This document shows positions 18,706-27,609 of a DNA stretch of 64,000 bases, in pieces (positions within the stretch are counted from its first letter, which is position 1; every line of letters starts with the position of its first letter). Both the position numbers and the translations under genes were made by a program. This DNA is from Bog-950 sp964631835. Lineage in GTDB: Bacteria; Bacteroidota; Bacteroidia; Chitinophagales; LD1. The DNA lies in NCBI GenBank assembly GCA_964631835.1, contig CAZWAD010000006.1:1-64000 (forward strand). Reading direction: 5' to 3'. Under the pieces are notes generated by a model. It saw nothing but the letters and a program-made list of their open reading frames with translations, had not been told where the DNA came from and made no database searches.

Positions 18706-19272
18706 ATGTTTACAAAAAATACATGGACAGGAACAGGTAAATTACTGGTAGGCTTGCTAATTGCATTAACGGCAGGCAGCGGATTTTTGCTTTTTCAGAA
18801 TATTAAGCTGATGAAGCAGGTAAAACAACTATCAGGTAAAGGGGAAGAAGTGACCATTACCCCATTTAAGGCAGAGGATGAGGAGGAACAAAGCCCTTTC
18901 GACAAACCGCATACCGACCCCAGGGAGAATGAGTTTGCCTCAGCAGGGGCTGAGGGAGTTACCTCGCTGAAGTTTGAGGAGGTGGTTCACGATTTCGGAA
19001 CCATAAAAGAAGGGGAAACGGTAAAAACGGTGTTCCGGTTCAGGAATACAGGCACAAACCCGCTGATTATATCATCGGCAAGGGGCACCTGCGGGTGTAC
19101 CGTTCCGGAATATCCGAGGCACGCCATTAAGGCGGGAGGCGTTGACGAGATAACCGTAATGTTTAACAGCGCAGGCAAAAGCGGTGAGCAAACCAAGGCG
19201 GTAAACGTAACAGCCAATACCGAGCCCGCGGTTACGGTATTAACCATTAAGGCAAAGGTTGAAGATAAATAG
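18706..19272 (+). CDS. Membrane-anchored DUF1573 protein
   Basis: 188 residues. An N-terminal membrane anchor (about 12-30), a short charged linker, then one DUF1573 domain (about 85-188), an Ig-like fold of the ASPM/SPD-2/Hydin type. The domain shows the usual VVHDFGTIKEGETVKTVFRF opening and the SSARGTCGCTVPEYP cysteine turn (CGC). Role unknown; DUF1573 proteins of Bacteroidota are mostly periplasmic or lipoproteins. Starts 26 bases after tsaD and ends 4 bases before ruvX. Confidence 0.85.
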   Translation: MFTKNTWTGTGKLLVGLLIALTAGSGFLLFQNIKLMKQVKQLSGKGEEVTITPFKAEDEEEQSPFDKPHTDPRENEFASAGAEGVTSLKFEEVVHDFGTIKEGETVKTVFRFRNTGTNPLIISSARGTCGCTVPEYPRHAIKAGGVDEITVMFNSAGKSGEQTKAVNVTANTEPAVTVLTIKAKVEDK

Positions 19273-19276
19273 AATC

Positions 19277-19690
19277 ATGGGGCGTATTCTTGCATTTGAC
19301 TACGGATTAAAAAGGGTTGGCGTAGCAGTTACCGACCCGCTCAAGATTATTGCCAATACCCTGCAAACTATTCCTACTGCACAGGTGTTTGAGTTTATAA
19401 AAAAATACTGTGCGGCTGAAGAAGTAGAGGCTTTTGTAGTAGGTTATCCGTTTTCGCATGGCAGAAGGGAGAATGAAATAACCGGGCATATTGATAAGTT
19501 CATACTCAGGTTGGCAGAGTTATATCCTGACAAGGCTGTTCATAAGGTAGATGAAAGCTTTACCTCCAAAATGGCGGCTCAAACCCTGCTCGAAAGCGGG
19601 GTAAGCAGAAAGGAGAGGAGGAAAAAGGAAAATACTGACGCCATATCTGCCAATATTATTTTGCAGACCTACCTCGCCATGAAAAAATAA
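19277..19690 (+). CDS. ruvX: Holliday-junction resolvase-like RuvX/YqgF
   Basis: 137 residues of the RNase H-like YqgF family, linked to 5'-end maturation of pre-16S rRNA and Holliday-junction resolution. MGRILAFDYGLKRVGVAVTD carries the first catalytic Asp (D8); VDESFTS and TDAISA contribute the later acidic residues. I start at the ATG 4 bases after the DUF1573 stop, since an earlier in-frame ATG at 19259 would overlap that gene and add residues absent from the family. Confidence 0.93.
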   Translation: MGRILAFDYGLKRVGVAVTDPLKIIANTLQTIPTAQVFEFIKKYCAAEEVEAFVVGYPFSHGRRENEITGHIDKFILRLAELYPDKAVHKVDESFTSKMAAQTLLESGVSRKERRKKENTDAISANIILQTYLAMKK

Positions 19691-19722
19691 ATCTGAAATT
19701 CGCGCAGCAAAAAACTGAACTG

Positions 19723-20280
19723 ATGATATTACCTATTGTAGCATACGGTGACCCGGTGCTTAGAAAATTTTGCGCAGATATAAATAAAGATTATGCCGTG
19801 CTGCAAAACCTTATAGACGATATGTTCGAAACCATGGAGAACAGCAAGGGAGTAGGGCTGGCGGCTCCGCAGGTGAACAAAGCCATCAGGCTGTTTGTTG
19901 TTGACTCGAACCGCATGTATGACGAGGAACAGCAGAAAGAAGGAATAAGAGAAGTGTTTATCAATGCCGAAATGATTAAGGAACTGGGTGAAGAATGGAT
20001 TTATGAAGAAGGCTGCCTGAGCATACCCGGAATACGCGAAGATGTAACCCGGCACGAAACCATACGCATAAAATATTACGACCGCCATTTCAAGAAACAC
20101 GAAAAAGAGTTCGGGGGGCTTACCGCGCGCGTTATTCAACATGAATATGACCATATCGAAGGAAAGCTTTTTATTGACCACCTTAAACCTTTAAAAAGAA
20201 GCCTCCTCAAAGGCAGGCTCGAAAAAATATCGAAGGGAATAGTTGAGGTTGATTACAAAATGCGCTTCCCGAAAAAATAA
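19723..20280 (+). CDS. def: Peptide deformylase
   Basis: 185 residues. All three metal and active-site motifs are present: GVGLAAPQ (43-50), EGCLS (96-100, C98 a metal ligand) and HEYDH (140-144, both histidines ligands and E141 catalytic). It removes the formyl group from the N-terminal methionine of new proteins. Last gene of the tsaD-ruvX-def run, 32 bases after ruvX. Confidence 0.97.
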   Translation: MILPIVAYGDPVLRKFCADINKDYAVLQNLIDDMFETMENSKGVGLAAPQVNKAIRLFVVDSNRMYDEEQQKEGIREVFINAEMIKELGEEWIYEEGCLSIPGIREDVTRHETIRIKYYDRHFKKHEKEFGGLTARVIQHEYDHIEGKLFIDHLKPLKRSLLKGRLEKISKGIVEVDYKMRFPKK

Positions 20281-20382
20281 TATCCCCCCCCGCCTCCCCA
20301 AATTTGTAATTCCTTTCTTACACAGCTTTCTTTTTTCCAAGAGTTTACTGCAAATAGTTAGTTCAGGGGTTCGGAAAAATCT

Positions 20383-20592
20383 GTCTAAGGCCCACAGCAA
20401 AACGTCTAAGGCCCATAGTAATTTGTCTAAGGCTCATAGTAATTTGTCTAAGGCTCATAGTAATTTGTCTAAGGCTCATAGTAATTCGTCTAAGGCTCAT
20501 AGTAATTCGTCTAAGGCTCATAGTAATTCGTCTAAGGCCCATAGTAATTCGTCTAAGGCCCATAGTAATTCGTCTAAGGTTCACTCCCCAGC
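20383..20592. repeat. 21-bp minisatellite, ten units
   Basis: Ten head-to-tail 21-bp units beginning GTCTAAGG; eight are nearly identical (core CTAAGGCYCATAGTAATTY), and the first and last are diverged. There are no spacers. Because 21 is three codons, frames stay open on both strands, giving heptapeptides SKAHSNS (plus) or SLRRITM (minus). No convincing start codon or ribosome context supports either as a gene. It sits in the 560-base gap between def and the convergent 20841 gene; the other 248 bases (20593-20840) show nothing I can support. The first unit (CTAAGGCCCACAGCAA) resembles the repeats at 38.4-38.7 kb. Confidence 0.9.
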
Positions 20593-20840
20593 CATCTTTT
20601 ATGCAAAAACGGGCAAAAAATGAATAAAACAGGGGCTTTTTGGGGTTTTGTGCAGGAGTTGATATGGCTCTTACTTGTAATTCTGCTCTTAACAGTGGCA
20701 ATTCACTTTACAGCAAGGGTGTTTTAGTCCCTGCATCGTCTCCTTACGAGGTTTTATGTCCCGATAGAGTCTCCTGTGCTAATTATTTGCGAGACTTCCG
20801 AAGTTTTACCGCGTGGCGCATGGTTCAAATGGTTCAGCGC

Positions 20841-21563
20841 TTAAAACTTCCTGAGCGAAAAAGTTTTAAAAACGCGCAAAACATACTGGCGGAATTTTAA
20901 ATCGGTTTCGTAAGTGTAGGTGGGGTCTTTATACTGAAAGGTAACTGTAAGCATGTAAGCGGTTTTCTTTTGGGGCGAATGCACCACCAAATCGAAACGC
21001 GAAAAGTTGCTTACCTTGCTTCTGCGGTAAAAATGAGAAGAAAAGAGGGTTGCAGTTTCACCGCTGGCAATGGTAAGGGTGTCGGTTTCGTAAGTATGCC
21101 CGGCAGGAGTAATGCGGTCGGGGTAGCCGGTAAACTCGCTGAGAATAAAATCGCGGGCGGGGGTTATGCTGTCGCACTGCAGCTTTCGGAGAATAAGAAA
21201 TGCGGTAAGGGGGGCATCGTTAATAACATGGGGGAGGGCAACATCGGTAAATTCATATTTCTCGAGAATGGGCATTCCCGGTGCCTGGGGAACGTTCTTC
21301 CACTTCTCCGGCACATCGAAGGTGTACTCGTTGGCTTCTACCCGTTTAGTGGTTTTGAAAACAGAGGTGTCAACCTGGGCAATTACAGAAAAGCCAGGAA
21401 GCATGAAAAAGATTAGCTTCAGGCTGTTACTTAAAGTTTTCCTTTTTACGGAATTACCAATTACCAATTGAACAAGGAACAAACAATTTTCAAAACTGAA
21501 ATGTCTTAACCGGTCGTTGCTCTTCCCGTTTCGGTTATTGTTTGAAAATTGGTTATTGGTCAT
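20841..21563 (-). CDS. Hypothetical exported protein
   Basis: Family not recognised. From about residue 60 the sequence looks like a folded periplasmic domain (VDTSVFKTTKRVEANEYTFD..., ending FRQYVLRVFKTFSLRKF). A hydrophobic stretch followed by AQ (SLKLIFFMLPGFSVIAQ) looks like a signal peptide, so the true start is probably near residue 40 at a non-ATG codon. The first ~40 codons from the ATG at 21563 are made of two period-7 repeat tracts and look non-coding. Last gene after the type B adhesin, 33 bases away, on the same strand, so possibly part of that secretion cassette. Confidence 0.6.
   Translation of the reverse strand: MTNNQFSNNNRNGKSNDRLRHFSFENCLFLVQLVIGNSVKRKTLSNSLKLIFFMLPGFSVIAQVDTSVFKTTKRVEANEYTFDVPEKWKNVPQAPGMPILEKYEFTDVALPHVINDAPLTAFLILRKLQCDSITPARDFILSEFTGYPDRITPAGHTYETDTLTIASGETATLFSSHFYRRSKVSNFSRFDLVVHSPQKKTAYMLTVTFQYKDPTYTYETDLKFRQYVLRVFKTFSLRKF
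21453..21473. repeat. Period-7 repeat (ATTACCA units)
   Basis: Two exact heptamers ATTACCA followed by a diverged unit. The reverse complement matches the ATTGGTT units 80 bases away, so the pair forms a loose inverted repeat around the likely start of the 20841 gene. Confidence 0.65.
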
Positions 21564-21568
21564 TGGTT
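21548..21568. repeat. Period-7 repeat (ATTGGTT units)
   Basis: Units ATTGGTT, ATTGGTC and again ATTGGTT in perfect seven-base spacing, between the type B adhesin gene and the hypothetical exported protein. Confidence 0.65.
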
Positions 21569-21596
21569 ATTTTATAACATCGAAGTATGCAGCAAA

Positions 21597-24500
21597 CTAC
21601 CGGATAAGGGTCAGGTTTCCTTTCTTCTCGATATTTTTTCCGTTGAAATCTTTGCCGTTAATATAATACACAAAGGTTCCCAGTTCCTGAGGTTTGCCTT
21701 TGTAAGTTCCGTCCCAGCCGCGCTGGCAGTCGGAAGCGGCATCGCAAAGTTCAGCCGCATTATTGGAATAATACACCATTTCGCCCCAGCGGTTAAAAAT
21801 TCTGATTTCGTATTTATCGAGTACCCCGAATACGGTGAAGAAATCATTCGTTCCGTCACTGTTAGGGGTAAACGCCTGAGGAACTTTCAAATAACAGCTT
21901 ACCACTTTCAGTTTAACCGAATCGCTGGCTTTGCAACCGGCAAGGTCGGAAACTACTAACAGGTATTCACCGCTGTCAACCCCGAAGAAAGCAGGGTTGA
22001 GAATGGTTGTATCGCTTAATCCGGCAGAAGGGCTCCATACAAAAATCTGACCGGTTGAAGTAGCGGGAATAATGTACGGGTCATTATCGCAAACATCGGC
22101 ATCGGGGCCGGCATAAACGGTGGGAGCAGCGCCAACGTTAATGGCAACCGTGTCTCTGTTTATGCATCCGGTGGTATCGGAAGCGCTTAAAATGTATGTT
22201 GTGCTTTGCGAGGAAATAAAAGTGGGGTTAATGTCAGCAGGGTTGTCAAGGCCGGTAGCAGGTGTCCACATAAAATCGGGAGAAGAAGAAACAGCGGGAA
22301 TCACATAGCCTCCGCCATTGCATAAAGCAGTATCGGGTCCGGCATCGAGCGCAGGTCCCGTATTCACTGTTATTTTAAGCGAATCGTGACGAACACAGCC
22401 GTTAATTCCTTTGGCATTCAGAACGTATTGCATGGTTTGCGGATAATCAAACAAAGGATTTAAAATACTGTCGTCACTTAATCCGTCAGGCGGATGCCAG
22501 TAAAAATCGGTGGTAGAAGAGGAAGCGTTGATTTGGTAAGTTTCGCCTTTACAAATGGAAGTATCGGGTCCTGCATCAGCCGCAGGCGAAGGTTTTACAG
22601 TCAGCAGAACGGTGTCCGCGCTCTTACATCCGCTGCTGTCGTAAACAATAACTGTGTAAGCACCGGTTTGCTCGGGAGCGGTAATAATGGTTGCCGTTGT
22701 ATCGCCTGTATTCCATAAAAACTTCAACCCGGCTTTAGTGGTGTAGTAAATACGGGTGTTAAGAACCCGCGGACCGATGAAAGCACCAAAGGAATAGTTG
22801 TTGGCAGTGCCCTGTACAAAATCAATTACACCATCGCTTTTGAATACCACACCCTGATTGGTGCCTGTGCCCGGGCTATACTGCATGTTTACGGCCGTGG
22901 GGTTGTTGATAGTTGTAATGTAAAAGGCAAAAGTATCTCCGGCAGCTATGGATTGATTTACTTGTATGGGAATAACAGTAAACTGAGCAGGCGGATTAGC
23001 GGGGAAGTTCCAGTAAGAGCCCAACTGATTCCAGGATAGGGGAGTTTGCTCAAAGCTCCGGTAGCTGCCGGACTTTCCGTAAATCTCCTGCTGAACTAAC
23101 TGGGTTGTTGACAAATATTTTACGGCAAAGGAGTCAATGACTACATCATCGTGAGCAATAATATTGAACATAGCGCCCTGGCGACCTTGGGTGGTAGTAG
23201 TGTCTTTGGTTACAAAAACTCGGGAATAGGGTTCGGCCTCGGCATTGAGAGTAATTGGTTCACCGGCACAAAGCGATGAATCTTCACCTGCATAAACGCT
23301 GTAAGGAGTTATCACTTTTACGGTGTAGTAGCCGCTGTCGCCCCCGCAGGCATTCAGCGAATAATTGCTGATGGTGAAAGTTCCAATGGTGTCAAAAATC
23401 ATGGTTACCTGACTGTTGCCCTCATCAAATATTTTTACACCGGATGGGCCGTCCCAGTTGTAGTAAGTTTCCTTCAGGTATCCGACATTATAAGTCACGG
23501 TATCGCCAAGGCAAACTACGGTATCGCCTGTAATGCCAACATCAGGAATTCCGATAATGGAAAGAGTAGCGCGTGCTGAATAAGGTCCGTAGCAACCGAA
23601 ATTGATTTCCCGTACTGTGAAGTAGTAATCGTCAATCGGTGCGTTGGTAAAATTGACAAGCAGAGGATTATAAGGCCATATAAAGGGCTGGGTGTTGTTT
23701 AGCCCGTTTGATGCCCACTCATAATCCGAAGGGGGTCGGTTAAAGGGAGATACGGTGAGCGAGACAATACCAAGATTACATTCCACGGTATCTTCCAGAA
23801 TAATTATAGGAGGAATGGTGTCAGGTGCGCCAATGGTTATTCGTATTACGCTACCGGTCTGGTTCCAGGGCTGGCTGGAGCAATTGCTCACAATGCGCAT
23901 ATAATAAGCTCCGGGTGGGACGGGCAGAAGGGCTTTATAAGGAGGCACGCACAAAACAAAATTACCTCCAATACTGTCGTGGTAAACACCCAGGCCACCG
24001 CTATTCACTAAGCTGAAATCCATCATGCTTCGCAACTCAATCGTCCAGTTGTTGCAGGTGTCGTAACTCGCCTGATTATTCCATTCGTTGGGGTGAATGA
24101 CTAAAGTGTCACACAAATTCGGATAAGGTTGTGTTCCTGAGGGAACACAGAAATGAAGATCCTGATGGTTGTTGGTATGTTCATCGCACTGAACAAGGCA
24201 AAACGGACCAATGGTTGTTCCTGTTGTAGCCGGACTGGTAGCCCTTACACGGATGTAATAACCGCAGCCGGGAGGAACATTTTGAGGGATAAGGCCGGAA
24301 ATATTTCCGGGAGGACCGGGGTAGGCATCGCGGCTTGGAAGACTTCCGAGAAAATACGGATTAGCAAAGCTGCCGCTGCTGTTTGAGAGTTCAGCGATAT
24401 AAACATTATTTGAAAGAAAGACTCCGATAGAATTAAACTTAACATCAATTACACTCAGAATACAGGTAGTATCCGCATCGTTCATCACGGGCGCGTTGTT

Positions 24501-25490
24501 GGTTATTACGGTTTCGGGGCAATTTTGAATGGTAAAACAAACAGATGCAGTACCTACGATTTGCGGCTCGGGGTTTAACCGCCTTATTCTGATTTTAAAG
24601 CAGGTTCCGGCACTGTCTCTCGGAACCTGGAATCCGATAAAACCGCTTGTATCAGGAGCAAAAATATTGAACACGCCACCGTTATAAGGATTTGAGAAGT
24701 TCCCGTTGCGGTCGCTCATTTCAATCTGGTAAATAGCATCACACAAAGGAGCGCTGAGCGAATAGCCGATGGTAAGAAAATTATCCTGGCAAACGGTAAG
24801 TGGAGAAATTAAATTGATGGAAAGGGTAACGGGGTTGTTCAGATTATCATAAGTACCCACGGCTATTATATCGTCAATTCCAAATGAAATATTGGAGGGA
24901 ACTCCCGATGCCGGATTCACCCAGCGAAAGCCAAGCTGAAGATTTTGCACATTATTAAATGCCGGGTCCTGAATAACTTCATATTTCCAGCGCGATTGAT
25001 TGTTGTACTTTGCCTGCCCTGTTTTAATCCAGGGGCCGCCATTCACCCGGTAATAAACTTCGCCATAAGCATCATTAGTGCCCTGGCATATCCAAAAGAA
25101 AGTGAAAATGACATTGGTCATTCCCAAAGTGCAGAAGGGTCTTCCTAAAAAAGCAAACCGGTCGCTGGCATTATTCGAATTCCAGTTGGCATTTGAAACA
25201 CTTGTTGTAGTTGCATCATGAATATGCAGGTAATTTGAAAAAGGCGCTCCGTTAATTTGCCCGCTGACTACACTGTCCTGAGGTGGTGTATTAGGGTAAA
25301 CCGGCATGCCGGTATAATTATTGTTTATAATCCACTGGTTTGTTCCAGAGTTTGTACCCACGCCACCGGTTGTTAAGTCAATATTCGTTGTGCCGGTTTC
25401 AAAAGTTTCGGTTAATAAAAGTATTTGCTGCTGCGAAAAGGCAACCGGAAAAGTGAAAGCCGCAAGAAAGAGAGTAAATAACTTTTTCAA
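21597..25490 (-). CDS. Giant T9SS cargo adhesin with type B (gliding-motility-associated) C-terminal domain
   Basis: 1297 residues. Signal peptide about 1-19 (MKKLFTLFLAAFTFPVAFSQ). A jelly-roll-like N-terminal region, then a long run of Ig/PKD-like beta modules. The last ~350 residues hold several copies of the module starting AGPDTSICKG / AGPDTALCNG / AGPDADVCDN. The end is the type B sorting domain (CHU_C type): VPQAFTPNSDGTNDFF, EIRIFNRWGEMVY, GWDGTYKGK and GTFVYYI. Such proteins cross the outer membrane through T9SS and stay on the surface as adhesins. Three bases after the OmpA/PD40 gene, in one operon with a PorP/SprF protein, the usual partner of type B cargo. Confidence 0.92.
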   Translation of the reverse strand: MKKLFTLFLAAFTFPVAFSQQQILLLTETFETGTTNIDLTTGGVGTNSGTNQWIINNNYTGMPVYPNTPPQDSVVSGQINGAPFSNYLHIHDATTTSVSNANWNSNNASDRFAFLGRPFCTLGMTNVIFTFFWICQGTNDAYGEVYYRVNGGPWIKTGQAKYNNQSRWKYEVIQDPAFNNVQNLQLGFRWVNPASGVPSNISFGIDDIIAVGTYDNLNNPVTLSINLISPLTVCQDNFLTIGYSLSAPLCDAIYQIEMSDRNGNFSNPYNGGVFNIFAPDTSGFIGFQVPRDSAGTCFKIRIRRLNPEPQIVGTASVCFTIQNCPETVITNNAPVMNDADTTCILSVIDVKFNSIGVFLSNNVYIAELSNSSGSFANPYFLGSLPSRDAYPGPPGNISGLIPQNVPPGCGYYIRVRATSPATTGTTIGPFCLVQCDEHTNNHQDLHFCVPSGTQPYPNLCDTLVIHPNEWNNQASYDTCNNWTIELRSMMDFSLVNSGGLGVYHDSIGGNFVLCVPPYKALLPVPPGAYYMRIVSNCSSQPWNQTGSVIRITIGAPDTIPPIIILEDTVECNLGIVSLTVSPFNRPPSDYEWASNGLNNTQPFIWPYNPLLVNFTNAPIDDYYFTVREINFGCYGPYSARATLSIIGIPDVGITGDTVVCLGDTVTYNVGYLKETYYNWDGPSGVKIFDEGNSQVTMIFDTIGTFTISNYSLNACGGDSGYYTVKVITPYSVYAGEDSSLCAGEPITLNAEAEPYSRVFVTKDTTTTQGRQGAMFNIIAHDDVVIDSFAVKYLSTTQLVQQEIYGKSGSYRSFEQTPLSWNQLGSYWNFPANPPAQFTVIPIQVNQSIAAGDTFAFYITTINNPTAVNMQYSPGTGTNQGVVFKSDGVIDFVQGTANNYSFGAFIGPRVLNTRIYYTTKAGLKFLWNTGDTTATIITAPEQTGAYTVIVYDSSGCKSADTVLLTVKPSPAADAGPDTSICKGETYQINASSSTTDFYWHPPDGLSDDSILNPLFDYPQTMQYVLNAKGINGCVRHDSLKITVNTGPALDAGPDTALCNGGGYVIPAVSSSPDFMWTPATGLDNPADINPTFISSQSTTYILSASDTTGCINRDTVAINVGAAPTVYAGPDADVCDNDPYIIPATSTGQIFVWSPSAGLSDTTILNPAFFGVDSGEYLLVVSDLAGCKASDSVKLKVVSCYLKVPQAFTPNSDGTNDFFTVFGVLDKYEIRIFNRWGEMVYYSNNAAELCDAASDCQRGWDGTYKGKPQELGTFVYYINGKDFNGKNIEKKGNLTLIR

Positions 25491-25493
25491 TTT

Positions 25494-27602
25494 TTATTCC
25501 TGGTTTTCGTAAATCAATCTGCCGTCTAACTCACCAATGATTTTAAACTCCGTTCTTCGGTTTAACTGATGGCAAGCGCAATCACCGCTTTGGTCTTGCG
25601 GACATTCAGCAATCTTTGAACAATCTTCAAGCGTTTTTGTTTCGCCATATCCTTTGGCACTAATTCTTTCTTTCGGGATTCCCTTTTCATCAATCAAATA
25701 ATTCACACAACTCTCTGCCCGCTTTTGCGAAAGGTTCAGGTTGTATTCATCAGAACCCCGCGTATCGGTATGTGAACTTAACTCAATTATTATTGTCGGG
25801 TTTTCTACTAAGATATTATAAAGGGTGTCAAGCGTTGCTTTTGACTCTGCGCGCAAATCCCATTTATCGAAATCATAGTAAATATTGCTCAGCCGGTATG
25901 CTTTGTCTTTTTCCAGCTTCTTCAGGTAAATATCTACTACCTGTGTATCACTTTTTGCGATTCCCATAGTGCTGAATGTTTGTGAAGAAGCAAAATAACC
26001 GTCTTTCACGGCACTCACTTTATAAAGCTTTTCAGGCTTGACATTAAAGAAGTAGGGAGTTTCGCCTTTTGATGAATCATTAGCTATCACTACATCACTT
26101 TCAGAAAGATTATTGCTTCGCAAAGAAAGATTGATTGCCGCACCTGTAATAGACTGATTTGTTGCCTCGTCAATCACTCTTCCTTTTACAGCAAGAAAAA
26201 ACCTGCGGTCATATTTGAAAGCAAAAATGTCATCGCAGCAGGTTTTGCCGCGCACTGAAAAAATTCCGGGACGGTTTGAAACCAGATAACCTTCTTCGCT
26301 ACTTTTTCCAAAACTGAAGTTATAATCATCACAGGAAGTGCTGAAAGGAGCGCCCAGATTTTCAGGGCTGTTATTGAATTTGCCTGATGCATCGCTTTGC
26401 GATTTGAAAATATCCCTTCCGCCCATGCTTATCCATCCGTTACTGCTGAAATAAAGTGTAGATGATTTTGAATCATAAAACGGAGTTACTTCATCCCGGT
26501 CAGTATTTATTTTTCCTCCCAGGTTTCTGGGTGAGCCGAACTCGCCTTTTTTGTTTACGCCTGAAGCCCATATATCTAATCCGCCTTTTCCGTTCGGTCG
26601 GTCACTTACAAAATACAGAACATCATTCCCGCCACTTCCTTTGACATAAAACGGCTGTGTGTTTGTGCAACCTTTCAGGTTAATTGTATCACCCAACCTC
26701 TTGCCTGCACTCCATTCCACCCCTTTTAGCTCACTCATATAAATCGCGCAATTCTGCTTTCCAAACTCAGCTTCACAGATAGTGTAAAAAAATTTTGCAC
26801 CGTCATTGCTGAAAGTTCCGTTGGAGATATGTTTGCCCTCCTCAGCAAACTGTTTGAATTGTTCCGCTACGGAATAGCTGTCTCCGCTTATATTGCTTTT
26901 ATACATCTTGAGAAGTACATGCTCCTTCTTCGCATCGCTTTTGTCACTTTTAATCCAAATGACTGTGTCGGAATGTATGGATGAAAAATAAAGCACATCG
27001 TCTCTGAAAGCAGGAGCCATGTCGGCATAATTTGAATTCACTTCTTTACCCAAGTGATTGATTTTCACAAAAGGGTCAGGCTTCGCTTCTTTAATTGCAA
27101 AGTTGCAGCCGTCAATTTCCGTGCGGCTCCATTTTTTCATTTTTGTCGCATCAGTTTCTTTGTAAATTTTATTGAACCGCTTGAACATGGCAATCGCTTC
27201 TTCGTATTTGCCTTCCATTTTTGTCATTAATGCAGCATAATATAAAGCAACCGGAATGCCGGTAGAATCATCGCTGTAAGCCTGGTTAAAATATTTTGCG
27301 GCATTCTCATAATCGTTTTCCAGCATGTAGGTTTGACCTAGTTTGAAAAGCACAGACTTTTCTCCAGGGGCATTTTCAAGAATCTTGAGATAAAGTTCTG
27401 TGGCAGAAAAAACCAACCCTTGTTTGAAAGCATCATCTGCCGCTTTGATGTACTTCTTCTTGTTGAACTTTTCATCAGCAGGATTTCCGAATGAGCAGAA
27501 CAGCAAAATGAAAAATGAAAAATGAAAAATGAAAAGCCGGACAAGGAACTGCCGCAGTTTTTTGTTTTCAATTCTCAAGTTCTCAAATTCTCTCATTCTC
27601 AA
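25494..27602 (-). CDS. OmpA-family protein with TPR, PD40 and carboxypeptidase-regulatory domains
   Basis: About 700 residues. A hydrophobic N-terminal export segment (about 19-38); TPR-like helices (about 45-150); a PD40/WD40-like beta-propeller (about 175-470) with repeated LYFSS and DIW/DIF turns; a carboxypeptidase-regulatory-like domain (about 475-565); and a C-terminal OmpA domain that binds peptidoglycan (YYDFDKWDLR, LSSHTDTRGSDEYN, LSQKRAESCVNYL). This is the architecture of T9SS-associated periplasmic proteins. The exact start is uncertain: the first ~30 codons are a period-8 and a period-7 repeat tract, and a heptanucleotide repeat encodes part of the export segment. Seven bases after the PorP/SprF gene. 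Confidence 0.85.
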   Translation of the reverse strand: MRMREFENLRIENKKLRQFLVRLFIFHFSFFILLFCSFGNPADEKFNKKKYIKAADDAFKQGLVFSATELYLKILENAPGEKSVLFKLGQTYMLENDYENAAKYFNQAYSDDSTGIPVALYYAALMTKMEGKYEEAIAMFKRFNKIYKETDATKMKKWSRTEIDGCNFAIKEAKPDPFVKINHLGKEVNSNYADMAPAFRDDVLYFSSIHSDTVIWIKSDKSDAKKEHVLLKMYKSNISGDSYSVAEQFKQFAEEGKHISNGTFSNDGAKFFYTICEAEFGKQNCAIYMSELKGVEWSAGKRLGDTINLKGCTNTQPFYVKGSGGNDVLYFVSDRPNGKGGLDIWASGVNKKGEFGSPRNLGGKINTDRDEVTPFYDSKSSTLYFSSNGWISMGGRDIFKSQSDASGKFNNSPENLGAPFSTSCDDYNFSFGKSSEEGYLVSNRPGIFSVRGKTCCDDIFAFKYDRRFFLAVKGRVIDEATNQSITGAAINLSLRSNNLSESDVVIANDSSKGETPYFFNVKPEKLYKVSAVKDGYFASSQTFSTMGIAKSDTQVVDIYLKKLEKDKAYRLSNIYYDFDKWDLRAESKATLDTLYNILVENPTIIIELSSHTDTRGSDEYNLNLSQKRAESCVNYLIDEKGIPKERISAKGYGETKTLEDCSKIAECPQDQSGDCACHQLNRRTEFKIIGELDGRLIYENQE
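27505..27531. repeat. Heptanucleotide tract in the OmpA/PD40 signal-sequence codons
   Basis: Three exact AAAAATG units preceded by one six-base unit, read on the plus strand. On the coding strand they encode part of the hydrophobic export segment. Since seven is not a multiple of three, gain or loss of one unit would frameshift the protein near its N-terminus. Confidence 0.75.
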
Positions 27603-27603
27603 A
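27572..27603. repeat. Period-8 repeat at the OmpA/PD40 start
   Basis: Four units of TTCTCAAR type in eight-base spacing overlap the assumed start codon of the OmpA/PD40 gene. Confidence 0.6.
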
Positions 27604-27609
27604 TTCGGT

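Noticed and set aside
20383..20592. CRISPR array
   Set aside because: The 21-bp units are directly adjacent with no spacers, and there are no cas genes in the window.
20243..20623. Plus-strand ORF through the 21-bp array (SKAHSNS heptads)
   Set aside because: It starts inside def, has no later start codon before the array, and the open frame is explained by a 21-bp unit without stops.
20363..20701. Minus-strand ORF through the same array (SLRRITM heptads)
   Set aside because: Same reason; no signal, no homology I recognise, and no operon context.
115..20800. Dispersed motif GACTTCCG in three intergenic places (115, 3474, 20793)
   Set aside because: An 8-mer is expected about twice by chance in 64 kb on two strands, and it also occurs in coding sequence near 24340.
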